This document shows, in pieces, positions 1 to 7,998 of a stretch of 28,840 nt of DNA; the first letter of the stretch is position 1, and every line of letters begins with the position of its first letter. The translations under genes were made by a program, and so were the position numbers. Source of the stretch: Streptomyces sp. NRRL S-646. GTDB taxonomy: Bacteria; Actinomycetota; Actinomycetes; Streptomycetales; Streptomycetaceae. Where the stretch lies: positions 1 through 28,840 of the forward strand of contig NZ_JODC01000041.1 of NCBI RefSeq assembly GCF_000720765.1. The letters are read 5' to 3'. The notes under the pieces were generated by a model, which was not told the origin of the DNA, made no database searches, and saw only the letters and a program-made list of their open reading frames with translations.

Positions 1-176
1 GCACAGCAGGCCCGGGCCGCCCAACCGGCATGAAGAACAAGCACCGCGCACGACAGCACCCCGTCGGGAAACAGGGCAAACCGAACCTCGCGGCAGCCGC
101 CACAAGCAGCAAGGCTGCATAAACGCCAAGCTAAGGGCTGTCCCGTAACGGCTGATCTCGGCGACATGATCTTGTC

Positions 177-559
177 GTGCCCGGTCTGATCACGGCGTCG
201 GAGCCGTCCTGGATAGTCCCCTTCGCCGGCCTGAGCCCGCGGCAGTTCGGCAAGCTGGTCACCACTCCGCGGCGCGAAGGCGCGGACCCTGCCTGCAAGG
301 GTCGGCCGTGGAGCCTGCCGTTGCCCGATCGGGTCCTGCTGGTCACCGCGTATTGGCGGACGAACCTGACGCTGCGGCAGCTCGGCTCGCTGTTCGGTGT
401 GTCCAAGTCGGCTGCTGCGCGCATCGTCGGGCATCTCGGACCGTTACTCGCCCGGCGGCAGCGCAAGCGGTTCCGCAAGGAGGCCGTGCTGATCGTGGAC
501 AGGACTCTGGTCCCCACCCCTGATCACACTGTCGCCGAGCAGTCGAAGAACTATCGGTT
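177..559 (+). pseudogene. IS5-type (DDE_Tnp_4) transposase, 5' fragment
   Basis: This is the N-terminal part of a DDE transposase of the kind found in IS5-superfamily elements of streptomycetes. It starts at a GTG and reads LSPRQFGKLV, then a helix-turn-helix stretch (LRQLGSLFGVSKSAAARI, about residues 65-82), then VLIVDRTLVPT, which carries the first catalytic Asp region, and finally EQSKNYR. The family-like sequence stops at about base 559, and the rest of the catalytic domain is absent. A likely IS end (GGGCTGTCCCGTAA) lies upstream at 135-148. The fragment abuts an inverted piece of a different transposase, so it cannot make an active enzyme. Family assignment is from recognised sequence patterns. 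Confidence 0.75.
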
Positions 560-564
560 GCGTC

Positions 565-684
565 GCGGTGCTGGATGCCGGCGGGCGTCACCGTGATCAT
601 CACCGGCAGGCCGAGCGTGTCCACGGTGATCTGTCGCTTGCGGCCATTGACTTTTTTTCGCTGCGTCGTGCTGCCGCCGCAACT
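565..684 (-). pseudogene. Second IS5-type transposase fragment, opposite orientation
   Basis: On the minus strand these bases encode a stretch containing KVNGRKRQITVDTLGLPVM, the central conserved segment of IS5-family transposases (usual form GRKRHIVVDTLGL). Only about 40 codons remain, with neither end of the gene. The fragment contains a run of seven A (minus strand, bases 652-658). In some relatives such a run is the slippery site between orfA and orfB. It lies just beyond the stop codon of the aldehyde dehydrogenase gene and marks the left edge of the catabolic locus. Confidence 0.65.
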
Positions 685-686
685 TG

Positions 687-2189
687 TCAGAACGGGAAGT
701 CGCGCGGCTCCCCGCGCACCGTGATCCAGCGGAGTTCGGTGAACTCCTCGGCCGCGAAGCCCGTGCCGAAGCGGCCCCAGCCGCTCTCCTTCACACCCCC
801 GAAGGGCATGTTGGGCTCGTCGTTGACCGGTTGGTCGTTGACATGCACGATCCCTGCCTCGAGGCGGCGGGCGATGTCCAGTCCGCGATGGGCGTCGCCG
901 GTCAGGACACCCGCGGTCAGCCCATAGCGGGAGGCGTTGGCGCGCTCCACGGCGTGGTCGGTGTCGTCGACCGTCTCCAGGATCACGACCGGGCCGAAGG
1001 TCTCGTCGAAGGCGAGTTCGGCGTCCTCGGGGACGTCGGTCAGGACGGTGGGCGGGTAGCACGGCGGAGCCGCCGTGCCCCCGGTCAGGAGGCGGGCGCC
1101 CATCGAGACGGCCTCCTCGACGCGGCGGTCCAGGAGGGACAGCGCCCATTTGTTGATCACCGGTCCGACCACGGTGCGTGGATCGTGCGGATCGCCGACG
1201 GGCAGCGCCGCCGCCTTCTCGGTGAACAGGCGGGTGAACTGCTCCGCGACCGGTCGCTCGACGTAGATCCGGCGGGCGCACATGCACACCTGTCCCTGGT
1301 GCACGAACGCGCCGTAGATCGCGGCGTCGACCGCGTAAGCGAGGTCGGCGTCGGCGAGGACGAGAAGCGGGTTCTGGCCGCTGAGCTGGAGGACGATGCG
1401 CTTGAGGTGACGGCCGGCCATCTCGGCGAGGCGTCGGCCGGTGGGCGTGGAGCCGGTGAAGTTGACGCGGCGCACCGCGGGATGGGAGAGGAGCGCGTCC
1501 GCTATGGCACCCGCGTCGCCAGGGGCATGGGTGATCACGTTGAGGACGCCCGGAGGGAGTCCGGCCTCGGCGAAGATCTCCGCCCAGAGCGTGCCGCCGG
1601 TGAGGGGAGACTCCTCGGACGGCTTGAGGACGACCGTGTTGCCGAGGGCGATCGGGCCGACGATGCTGCGACCGGACAGCACCAGGGAAGCGTTCCACGG
1701 GGCGATGGCCGCGACGACTCCGACCGGTTGACGGACGGCGAGCGCCCGGGTGCCGGGGATGTCGGAGGGCAGCACCTGCCCGACGGCGGTGTAGGGGAGT
1801 CCGGCGGCCTGGCGGAGCAGCGAGACGCTGAAGTCCAGCTGGACCGTCGCGAAGTGGCGGCCGCACCCCGTCTCACTCGTCAGCAGCCCGATGACCTCCT
1901 CGCGACGGCGGTCGATGATGTCACTCGCGCGCAGCAGGACCTGCTGTCGCTCGGCCGGCAGCGCGTCGGCCCACCCGGCGAAGGCCGTCTGGGCGGCGTC
2001 CACCGCGCGGCGAGCGTCCTCGGCATCGCCGGCGGCGACCGTCGCCATGACGGATCCGGTCCAGGGGTCGTGGTCGGGGTAGGTTCCTCCGCCCAGCGGC
2101 TCGGTCCACTCACCGCCGATGTGGTGGCGCACCGTGACCGGCAGATCCGGTCGGCCCGCGTCCGCCGCCGTGGGGTCAGGAACGTTCAC
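687..2189 (-). CDS. NAD(P)-dependent aldehyde dehydrogenase with Gln at the general-base position
   Basis: A 500-residue member of the aldehyde dehydrogenase superfamily, closest in style to vanillin/benzaldehyde dehydrogenases. Visible landmarks are PWN at 164-166, KPSEESP at about 189-195, FTGST at about 244-248, the catalytic Cys in GQVCM (C302), ETFGPV and the C-terminal PFGGVKESG. The usual LELGGKN motif reads LQLSGQN here, so the general-base Glu (position 268) is Gln. The gene is the last of the transporter operon. It starts with GTG five bases after the livM-like stop, with a GGGAG ribosome site inside the end of that gene. The predicted role is oxidation of an aldehyde derived from the imported compound to its acid. 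Full length and intact frame argue against simple decay. Confidence 0.9.
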   Translation of the reverse strand: MNVPDPTAADAGRPDLPVTVRHHIGGEWTEPLGGGTYPDHDPWTGSVMATVAAGDAEDARRAVDAAQTAFAGWADALPAERQQVLLRASDIIDRRREEVIGLLTSETGCGRHFATVQLDFSVSLLRQAAGLPYTAVGQVLPSDIPGTRALAVRQPVGVVAAIAPWNASLVLSGRSIVGPIALGNTVVLKPSEESPLTGGTLWAEIFAEAGLPPGVLNVITHAPGDAGAIADALLSHPAVRRVNFTGSTPTGRRLAEMAGRHLKRIVLQLSGQNPLLVLADADLAYAVDAAIYGAFVHQGQVCMCARRIYVERPVAEQFTRLFTEKAAALPVGDPHDPRTVVGPVINKWALSLLDRRVEEAVSMGARLLTGGTAAPPCYPPTVLTDVPEDAELAFDETFGPVVILETVDDTDHAVERANASRYGLTAGVLTGDAHRGLDIARRLEAGIVHVNDQPVNDEPNMPFGGVKESGWGRFGTGFAAEEFTELRWITVRGEPRDFPF

Positions 2190-2193
2190 CTGG

Positions 2194-3240
2194 TCAAGTC
2201 TCCCTCGATGACGAGTGGGGACGGGCCCCCTGCCGCCGCAGATGGTAACCGACGGGTAGCAACTGGACGTGCAGCCGGTCGTTCAGCAGACTCCACAGGC
2301 CGCGCGGGAGGAAGAGAGCGAACGCCACGGCGGCCAGTCCGAGCCCGATGAGGTACCAGGCCCCCTGGTCGGCGAAGAAGTACTGCACGGCGAAGAAGAG
2401 CACGGCGCCGATGATCGGCCCCTCGAAGGTGCCGATGCCGCCGACCAGCACCATGAAGATCATGTATGCCGACCACTGCACCCCGAAGATCGACTGGGGC
2501 TGGATGAACAGGGTGTTGGCCAGGGTGAGCGCGCCCGCTGCACCGCATCCGAAGCCGGCGAGGACGAACAGCACGAGTTTGAGCGGCCTGACGCGCACGC
2601 CGAGCGAGGCGGCGGCGTCCTCGTCGTCGCGGATCGCCTGTAGTGCCGCTCCGGTGCGGTGCCGCAGCAGGAGGAACAGCAGGACGAGCAGGAGGACGGC
2701 GAAGGCGAGGGTGAGCCAGTAGGTGAACGCGCGGCGCACCTCGGGGGTGTAGCCGCTCAGCCCCTGGAGGGAGACGCCGGTTCCGCCTCCGAGACTCTGG
2801 TCGAGCATGACGAACAGGGCGATCGCCTCGGCGACGACCCAGGTGCCCACGGCGAACTGGCCGCCGCGCAGCCGCAGGACCAGCAGGGAGAGCACCGCCG
2901 CGAGCACGGCGGAGGCGAGGGATGCCAGGACTACGGCGAGGTACGGCTGTATGCCGCGCTGGGTGAGGTAGATCGTGCCGTACGCGCCGAACCCGATGAA
3001 GGCCTGCTGGCCGACGGAGACGAGCCCGGCATATCCGGCCAGGGCGTTCCACATGACGGCGAGGATGAGGAAGATCAGCAGGCTGGTGAGCTGCTGGACG
3101 ATGTTCGCGCCGAGCACCTGGGGGACGGCGAACAGGGCGAGCGCGACGAGGACGAGGGCACTGGAACCGATGCGGGACGCCAGTCCGGCACGCTGGACGG
3201 ACCATGCGCCGGGCGGGGATGGGGCGGCTGCTGTGGTCAT
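2194..3240 (-). CDS. livM: Branched-chain amino-acid-type ABC transporter permease (LivM-like)
   Basis: A 348-residue inner-membrane permease of the LivM family with about nine to ten hydrophobic segments. It shows the family signature GYAGLVSVGQQAFIGFGAYG near residues 65-85 and the cytoplasmic coupling region RHRTGAALQAIRDDEDAAASLG. The ATG at 3240 is chosen because it overlaps the stop of the upstream permease gene as ATGA; an earlier in-frame start would give a basic non-membrane leader made of antisense sequence. Together with the LivH-like partner it forms the channel of the uptake system. LivM-type permeases carry amino acids, but also urea, amides and aromatic acids, so the substrate is not fixed by family. 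Confidence 0.9.
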   Translation of the reverse strand: MTTAAAPSPPGAWSVQRAGLASRIGSSALVLVALALFAVPQVLGANIVQQLTSLLIFLILAVMWNALAGYAGLVSVGQQAFIGFGAYGTIYLTQRGIQPYLAVVLASLASAVLAAVLSLLVLRLRGGQFAVGTWVVAEAIALFVMLDQSLGGGTGVSLQGLSGYTPEVRRAFTYWLTLAFAVLLLVLLFLLLRHRTGAALQAIRDDEDAAASLGVRVRPLKLVLFVLAGFGCGAAGALTLANTLFIQPQSIFGVQWSAYMIFMVLVGGIGTFEGPIIGAVLFFAVQYFFADQGAWYLIGLGLAAVAFALFLPRGLWSLLNDRLHVQLLPVGYHLRRQGARPHSSSRET

Positions 3241-4115
3241 GCGTGGGCTCTCCGGGTGGCGATGAACCGGCCGCGGGGACCGGCCAGGATGACGAGGAAG
3301 ACCAGGTGCCCGGCGAGGATCGCGTACTGCGGGTCGATCTGGGCACCGAGGGTCTGGGCGATGCCGAGGACGACGCCGCCGGTCAGCGTTCCCCACAGGG
3401 ATCCCAGGCCGCCGATGACGACCGCTTCGAAGGCGAAGATGAGCTGGGTGGGGCCGCTGGAGGCGTCGAAGGTGGAGTGGACGGCGAGGAAGGTCCCGGC
3501 CAGGGCGGCGACCGCGACGGCGATCGCGGCGGCGCGGGCGTAGACGGACGCGGCCGGTACGCCCACGAGGGCCGCGGTGTCCGGGTCCTGCGCGGTGGCG
3601 CGCATCTCCCGGCCGAATCCGGTGCGTTGCAGCAGGAACTGGAGGGCGCCGAGGACCGCGACGGCGACGGCGAGGATGAGCACGCCGAGGTACGGGACGG
3701 ACAACTGGTCGGTGATCTTCCAGCTGCCGGTCGACAGTGAGCCCACTGACGGGCCGAGGGAGCGCACGTCCGGGGAGAAGATCTGCAGCAGGGCGTTCTG
3801 CAGGACGATGGCGAGTCCGAAGGTCGTCAGCAGCGGGGTGAGTTCACCGCCACGCAGGCTGCGGGCCAGGACGGTGCGCTGGAGGGCGTAGCCGAGGGCG
3901 AGCATCACCGGGAGCACCGCGAGCAGCGCCAGGAACGGTGACACGTCGGCCTGGGTGGAGACCCACCAGACCCCGAACGCGCCGAGCACGGCGAGGTCGC
4001 CGTGGGCGAGGTTGATGATGCGCATGACGCCGAACAGCAGGGACAGGCCGCAGGCGAAGAGTGCGTACAGGCCGCCGAGGAAGAGGCCCTGGACGATGGC
4101 GTTGATCCAGCTCAT
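3237..4115 (-). CDS. livH: Branched-chain amino-acid-type ABC transporter permease (LivH-like)
   Basis: A 292-residue integral membrane protein of the LivH family. It starts MSWINAIVQGLFLGGLYAL and has the family motif FGVMRIINLAHGDLAVLG, about eight hydrophobic helices and the coupling loop RTGFGREMRATAQDPDTAALVGV near residues 165-190. The start overlaps the stop of the LivF-like gene by four bases, and its own stop overlaps the LivM-like start by four bases, indicating translational coupling. It is one half of the membrane channel. Confidence 0.92.
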   Translation of the reverse strand: MSWINAIVQGLFLGGLYALFACGLSLLFGVMRIINLAHGDLAVLGAFGVWWVSTQADVSPFLALLAVLPVMLALGYALQRTVLARSLRGGELTPLLTTFGLAIVLQNALLQIFSPDVRSLGPSVGSLSTGSWKITDQLSVPYLGVLILAVAVAVLGALQFLLQRTGFGREMRATAQDPDTAALVGVPAASVYARAAAIAVAVAALAGTFLAVHSTFDASSGPTQLIFAFEAVVIGGLGSLWGTLTGGVVLGIAQTLGAQIDPQYAILAGHLVFLVILAGPRGRFIATRRAHA

Positions 4116-4879
4116 GTCCGCTCCGGAGTGGGGTGGGCCGCCGGTGTGTCGACCGGGGCGGAGGTCGTACTCACACGGCCGAGACCGAAGTAGGCGTCGG
4201 TGACCTGGTCGCGGGTGACCTCGCCGACGGGGGCGTCGAGGACGACGCGGCCCTCGAGCATGCAGACCACGCGGTCCGCCACCCTCATCGCGCGGCTGAG
4301 GTCCTGTTCGACCAGGACGACGGTGGCGCCGTCGGCGATGAGTGCCGTGAGTGACTCGTAGACGGCGTCGACGGCGACCGGTGCCAGGCCGAGCGAGACC
4401 TCGTCGACCAGCAGCAGCCTGGGGTTGGTCATCAGGGCGCGGCCGATGGAGGTGGCCTGCTGCTGGCCGCCGGAGAGGCTGCCCGCCCGCTTGTGGCGGA
4501 TCGGCCGCAGCAGGGGGAAGGCGTCCAGGACGGTGTCGACGCTCCAGGGTCCGGGTCTGGCGCGTCGGCCGGCGACGAGCAGGTTCTCCTCGACGGTGAG
4601 GTCGGGGAAGAGCTTGCGGCCCTCGGGAACGAGGGCCAGGCCGCGTCCCACGCGCCGGTGCGCCGCCAGGCCGGTGACGTCGTTCCCGTCGAAGGCGATG
4701 GTTCCTCCGGCAGCCGGATGGGCTCCGGCCACCGTGCGCAACAAGGTCGACTTCCCGGCTCCGTTGGCGCCCACCAGGGCCACGGTCTCGCCGTCCGACA
4801 CCGTCAGCGACAGGTCCCGTACGGCGGGGAGGAGTCCGTGGCGGGCGTCGAGGTGGGAAATGTGCAGCAGGTCAGCCAT
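4112..4879 (-). CDS. livF: ABC transporter ATP-binding protein (LivF-like)
   Basis: A 255-residue ATPase that powers the Liv-type transporter from the cytoplasmic face. Walker A is GANGAGKST (near residue 37), the signature is LSGGQQQATSIGRAL, Walker B is RLLLVDEVSLGLAP, and LVEQDLSRAM follows with the Gln typical of LivF at the switch. The usual Pro after the Walker B Glu is Val. The ATG at 4879 is preferred over an upstream GTG because translation from MADLLHISHL matches the family's beginning. It overlaps the end of the LivG-like gene by eight bases. The C-terminal tail is Pro/Thr-rich and about 20 residues longer than usual. Confidence 0.92.
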   Translation of the reverse strand: MADLLHISHLDARHGLLPAVRDLSLTVSDGETVALVGANGAGKSTLLRTVAGAHPAAGGTIAFDGNDVTGLAAHRRVGRGLALVPEGRKLFPDLTVEENLLVAGRRARPGPWSVDTVLDAFPLLRPIRHKRAGSLSGGQQQATSIGRALMTNPRLLLVDEVSLGLAPVAVDAVYESLTALIADGATVVLVEQDLSRAMRVADRVVCMLEGRVVLDAPVGEVTRDQVTDAYFGLGRVSTTSAPVDTPAAHPTPERT

Positions 4880-5648
4880 GGCTGCCCCTTCCCAGGTAGG
4901 CGTCGACGACGTGCGCGTCACGCAGAACCGCCTCGGGCTCACCCTCGGCGAGGACCCGCCCGGCGTCCATGCACACCAGGCGGTCGATGACCTGCACCAG
5001 GACGTGGACGATGTGCTCGATCCACACGATGCTGATGCCGAGCGTCCGCAACTGCTTGATGGTGGCGACGAGTTCGGCGGCCTCGGCGTCGGTGAGGCCG
5101 CCGCCGATCTCGTCGAGGAGCAGGACGCGTGGGTCGGTCGCGAGTGAGCGGGCGAGTTCGAGCCGCTTGCGGTGCAGCAGACCGAGGCTCTCGGCGCGCC
5201 TGTTGGCGAGGTCGATCAGCCCGCACAGTTCCAGGACTTCGATGCACCTTCGGTGGGCCGCGCGCCGCGCCAGCCGGGTGCCGTAGGAGGCGCCGACCAG
5301 GACGTTCTCCAGCACGGTCATCCCGCCGAAGGGGCGCGGGATCTGGAACGCCCGGCCGATCCCCTGGCGGCAGCGCAGCTCCGGTCGCATCGACGTGATG
5401 TCGTGGCCGTCGAGGTGGATGGTGCCCCGGTCCGGTGTGACCGATCCGGCCAGGGCGTTCAACAGGGTTGTCTTCCCGGCGCCGTTGGGGCCGACGATGC
5501 CGACCGCCTCGCCGGCGCCGACGCGGAAGTCGACGCCGTCCAGGACGCGCAGGTCGCCGTAGTTCAGGGTGAGGCCGGCCCCCACGAGGACGTGCTGGAG
5601 GTCCTCCGTCCTCGTGGGGTCGGCCGCCGGGGTGCTCACGGCGCTCAT
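4872..5648 (-). CDS. livG: ABC transporter ATP-binding protein (LivG-like)
   Basis: A 258-residue ATPase, partner of the LivF-like protein. Walker A is GPNGAGKTT (about residue 57). FQIPRPFGGMTVLENV is the LivG-type Q-loop region, the signature is the degenerate SLGLLHRKRLELAR common in LivG proteins, Walker B is VLLLDEIGGGLTDAE, and IEHIVHVL holds the switch His. The family's long insert after the Q-loop is short here. The ATG at 5648 overlaps the stop of the binding-protein gene as ATGA. The first 20 residues are an unconserved leader before the ATPase fold. Confidence 0.92.
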   Translation of the reverse strand: MSAVSTPAADPTRTEDLQHVLVGAGLTLNYGDLRVLDGVDFRVGAGEAVGIVGPNGAGKTTLLNALAGSVTPDRGTIHLDGHDITSMRPELRCRQGIGRAFQIPRPFGGMTVLENVLVGASYGTRLARRAAHRRCIEVLELCGLIDLANRRAESLGLLHRKRLELARSLATDPRVLLLDEIGGGLTDAEAAELVATIKQLRTLGISIVWIEHIVHVLVQVIDRLVCMDAGRVLAEGEPEAVLRDAHVVDAYLGRGSHG

Positions 5649-6988
5649 GCGGTGTAGGGGCGCAGTCGCGCGGCGACGGGGACGTTGGGGTCGCTGGAGT
5701 TCTCGCACAGGACGAAGTCCAGCTTGTACGGGCTGCCCTTGGCGGCCTGCACCCACTGGCCGCCGAGGATGGGGGTGGCGACGACGTTGGCGTTGGGTCC
5801 CTTGCCCCACCGGAGCCTGCCGACCGGGGTCTGCACGTCGAGACCGGCGATCGCCTTGGCGACGGCCTTCTTGTCCTTGGGGTCGGTGGCCGCCTGGAAC
5901 GCGGCGGCTGCGGCGTCGAACAGGGCGAGGCTGGGGCCGAGTTGCTGGGTCCACTGCTTGCCGGACGACTTCTGGTAGCCGTCGGCCAGGTCCTTGGACG
6001 AGATCTTGGTGAGGGAGGAGCTGTAGGGGAAGGTCGGGGTCCAGTAGGCGCCGCCCGCGATGCCGATGCCTATGGAGCCCAGCGCCTCGACCTGCGAGGG
6101 GAACAGGCCCGTCTTGGCGAGCTGCACGATCTTGGGCTTGTAGCCCTGCTGTGCGGCCTGCCGCCAGAAGGTGGCGAAGTCGGAGGGGATGGGGAAGGTG
6201 TTGAAGATCTCGCAGTGCTCGGACTTGAACTTGGCGATCTGCGACGAGTAGTCGTTGGTGCCGTCGGTGTAGGCGCCGGGGTCGACGATGTCGTAGCCGC
6301 CCTTCTTCAGCAGCGGCCCGAGTGCCTGCCGGATGGCGTTGCCGTCGGAGTCGTTGGGCCACATGACGCCGGTCTTCTTGTTCGTCTTCACCTGCGGCCA
6401 CAGGTGGGTGTACGCCTGGTGGAACTGCTCGACGCCGAAGCAGAAGTGGAAGGTGTACTGGTATGCCTGCTTCTGGGTCGGCTTGGCTCCACGGCCGAAG
6501 TACCAGGCCTCCCAGGGGACGACGGTGGAGATGCACGGGACGCCCGCGGCCTCGCACGCGTCGGAGACCGGGTTGACCGTCTCCGGCGTCGACGTGGTGA
6601 GCATCAGGTCGACGCCCTCGGCGTTGATCAGGTCGTTGGCCACCTGGGAGCCGCGCTGTGGGTTGGACTGGCCGTCCTTGTCGATGATCTTGACCTGGTA
6701 CTTCTTGCCGCCGATGGTCAGGCCGTCGGCGAGGGCCTTGCGGGCGAGGCTGAGGACGTACGCGTCCGGCTCGCCGAAGCCGGCCGCGGGGCCGGTGCGC
6801 GGGCTGACGAACCCGATCTTCAGTGTGGCCGCTCCGCTGCTGCTGCCGCCGCTGCCGCCGCTGCCGACCTTGCAGGCGGCGAGCAGCGGACTTGCCAGGG
6901 CGAGTCCGGACATACCGAGGCCCGCCGTGCGCAGAATCTGGCGTCTGCTGGGTTCGGGAGACGGTTCGGACATAGGAGATTTAGGCAT
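5645..6988 (-). CDS. Substrate-binding lipoprotein of the Liv-type transporter, Tat-type signal
   Basis: A 447-residue type-I periplasmic-binding-protein-fold receptor (Peripla_BP_6 family), anchored outside the cell as a lipoprotein. The N-terminus has a twin-arginine motif SRRQIL (R15, R16), a hydrophobic stretch and a lipobox LLAAC with C39, followed by a Gly/Ser-rich linker. The mature part begins LKIGFVSPRTGPAAGFG. STVVPWEAWYFGRG near residue 155 resembles receptors for non-peptide solutes. The start at 6988 has an AGGAGGG ribosome site (6994-7000, minus strand). It is the first gene of the transporter operon and sets the specificity; the ligand is unknown. Neighbouring dehydrogenases suggest an alcohol, aldehyde or aromatic precursor. 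Confidence 0.9.
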   Translation of the reverse strand: MPKSPMSEPSPEPSRRQILRTAGLGMSGLALASPLLAACKVGSGGSGGSSSGAATLKIGFVSPRTGPAAGFGEPDAYVLSLARKALADGLTIGGKKYQVKIIDKDGQSNPQRGSQVANDLINAEGVDLMLTTSTPETVNPVSDACEAAGVPCISTVVPWEAWYFGRGAKPTQKQAYQYTFHFCFGVEQFHQAYTHLWPQVKTNKKTGVMWPNDSDGNAIRQALGPLLKKGGYDIVDPGAYTDGTNDYSSQIAKFKSEHCEIFNTFPIPSDFATFWRQAAQQGYKPKIVQLAKTGLFPSQVEALGSIGIGIAGGAYWTPTFPYSSSLTKISSKDLADGYQKSSGKQWTQQLGPSLALFDAAAAAFQAATDPKDKKAVAKAIAGLDVQTPVGRLRWGKGPNANVVATPILGGQWVQAAKGSPYKLDFVLCENSSDPNVPVAARLRPYTA

Positions 6989-7020
6989 GTTTGCCCTCCT
7001 GGTGAACCAAAGGTGGGGGG

Positions 7021-7049
7021 AACGTAGGAGCGGCTGTCACGAAAGTCAA
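7021..7049 (-). promoter_or_regulatory. Sigma-70-like promoter of the transporter operon
   Basis: On the minus strand TTGACT (7044-7049) is followed after 17 bases by TACGTT (7021-7026). This fits the vegetative consensus in both hexamers and spacing, and lies about 25 bases ahead of the ribosome site of the binding-protein gene. Confidence 0.6.
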
Positions 7050-7055
7050 CGCGGC

Positions 7056-7072
7056 GTTCTAATAGCTGAAAC
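7056..7072. promoter_or_regulatory. Putative IclR operator between the divergent genes
   Basis: The 17-mer GTTCTAATAGCTGAAAC has imperfect dyad symmetry (GTT...GAAAC). It matches 13 of 17 positions of a second copy at 7999-8015 ahead of the alcohol dehydrogenase gene. It sits six bases upstream of the transporter operon -35 box and overlaps TAATAG, a plausible -10 box for the regulator gene. The position suits an autoregulating activator/repressor. Binding is inferred. Confidence 0.5.
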
Positions 7073-7092
7073 ATTCGGCGCTACCATGCGGC

Positions 7093-7977
7093 ATGACCTC
7101 ACGGACACCGTCGTCGGGATCCGACGAGCCCCTGACCCCCCTGGCAGCCGACGACGCCGAGGCCCCGGCATCACCCCCGAAGGCCGCCGCCGCGGGGTTC
7201 TCCCAGTCGCTGGAACGCGGGCTGCTGATCCTTTCGTCGTTCAGCGAGACCCGGCCCGTGCTGGGCATTTCCGACCTGGGGCGCGCGGTTGGTCTCAACC
7301 GCAGCACCACCTACCGTTACGTGGCGACACTCGCCAAACTCGGCTACCTCCAGCAGGATCCGGACTCCCGGAAGTACTCCCTCGGGCCCCGGGTCGTCGA
7401 CCTCGGGTTCGCGGCGATCAACTCCATGGAGATCACCCGTGTCGCCGGGCCGTTCCTCCAGGCCCTGTCGGACGAGACCGGCTACACCGTCAGCATGGCC
7501 GTGCTCGACGGCCCGGACATCGTGTACGTCGACCGGCGGCGCAGCGGTCGCGCGGGCACCTTCGCCATGGGCCTCCACCTGCATGTCGGCTCCCGCCTTC
7601 CGGCCTACTGCACCTCGATGGGCAAGGTGCTGCTCGCATACCAGGAGCCGGCCGTAGTGCGTGACCTGGTCGATCGCACGGACCTCGCCCGAAGGGGGCC
7701 GAAGACGATCACCGCGCGGGAGCAGCTCATGGTGGCGCTGGCGCGGGTCCGGCGTACCGGGTTCGCGCTCAACGACGAGGAACTCGCTCCGGGGCTGCGG
7801 TCGTTGGCCGCACCGGTACGGGACCGGTCCGGCGCCGTGGTGGCCGCGGTCAATGTCGCGGTGCACCTCACGGTGTGGAACGCCTCGGTGGAATCCGTCA
7901 TGTCGCGCCTCGAAGCCCCCTTGCGGCGCGCCACGACCGAGATCTCCACCCGGCTCGGCCATCGGCCACAGGCTTGA
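7093..7977 (+). CDS. IclR-family transcriptional regulator
   Basis: A 294-residue regulator. After a disordered 35-residue Ala/Pro-rich leader, the winged helix begins at SQSLERGLLILSSF and runs through LGRAVGLNRSTTYRYVATLAKLGYL, the recognition helix of IclR proteins. The effector domain follows (about residues 110-290) with MGLHLHVGSRLPAYCTSMGKVLLA, the typical ligand-pocket stretch including the Cys, and LRSLAAPVRDRSGAVVAAVNV. It resembles the PcaR/PobR group that controls aromatic catabolism. It starts 104 bases from the divergent transporter operon and precedes the alcohol dehydrogenase gene. No clear ribosome site is seen, so translation may be leaderless or from a short leader. Confidence 0.92.
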   Translation: MTSRTPSSGSDEPLTPLAADDAEAPASPPKAAAAGFSQSLERGLLILSSFSETRPVLGISDLGRAVGLNRSTTYRYVATLAKLGYLQQDPDSRKYSLGPRVVDLGFAAINSMEITRVAGPFLQALSDETGYTVSMAVLDGPDIVYVDRRRSGRAGTFAMGLHLHVGSRLPAYCTSMGKVLLAYQEPAVVRDLVDRTDLARRGPKTITAREQLMVALARVRRTGFALNDEELAPGLRSLAAPVRDRSGAVVAAVNVAVHLTVWNASVESVMSRLEAPLRRATTEISTRLGHRPQA

Positions 7978-7998
7978 TCCGAGACGTTCAGGCGGTCT

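Noticed and set aside
684..2351. A 555-codon plus-strand open frame opposite the first aldehyde dehydrogenase
   Set aside because: It is antisense to a gene with clear family motifs. High GC leaves long open frames on the other strand, and its product is Gly/Asp/Arg-rich without any domain.
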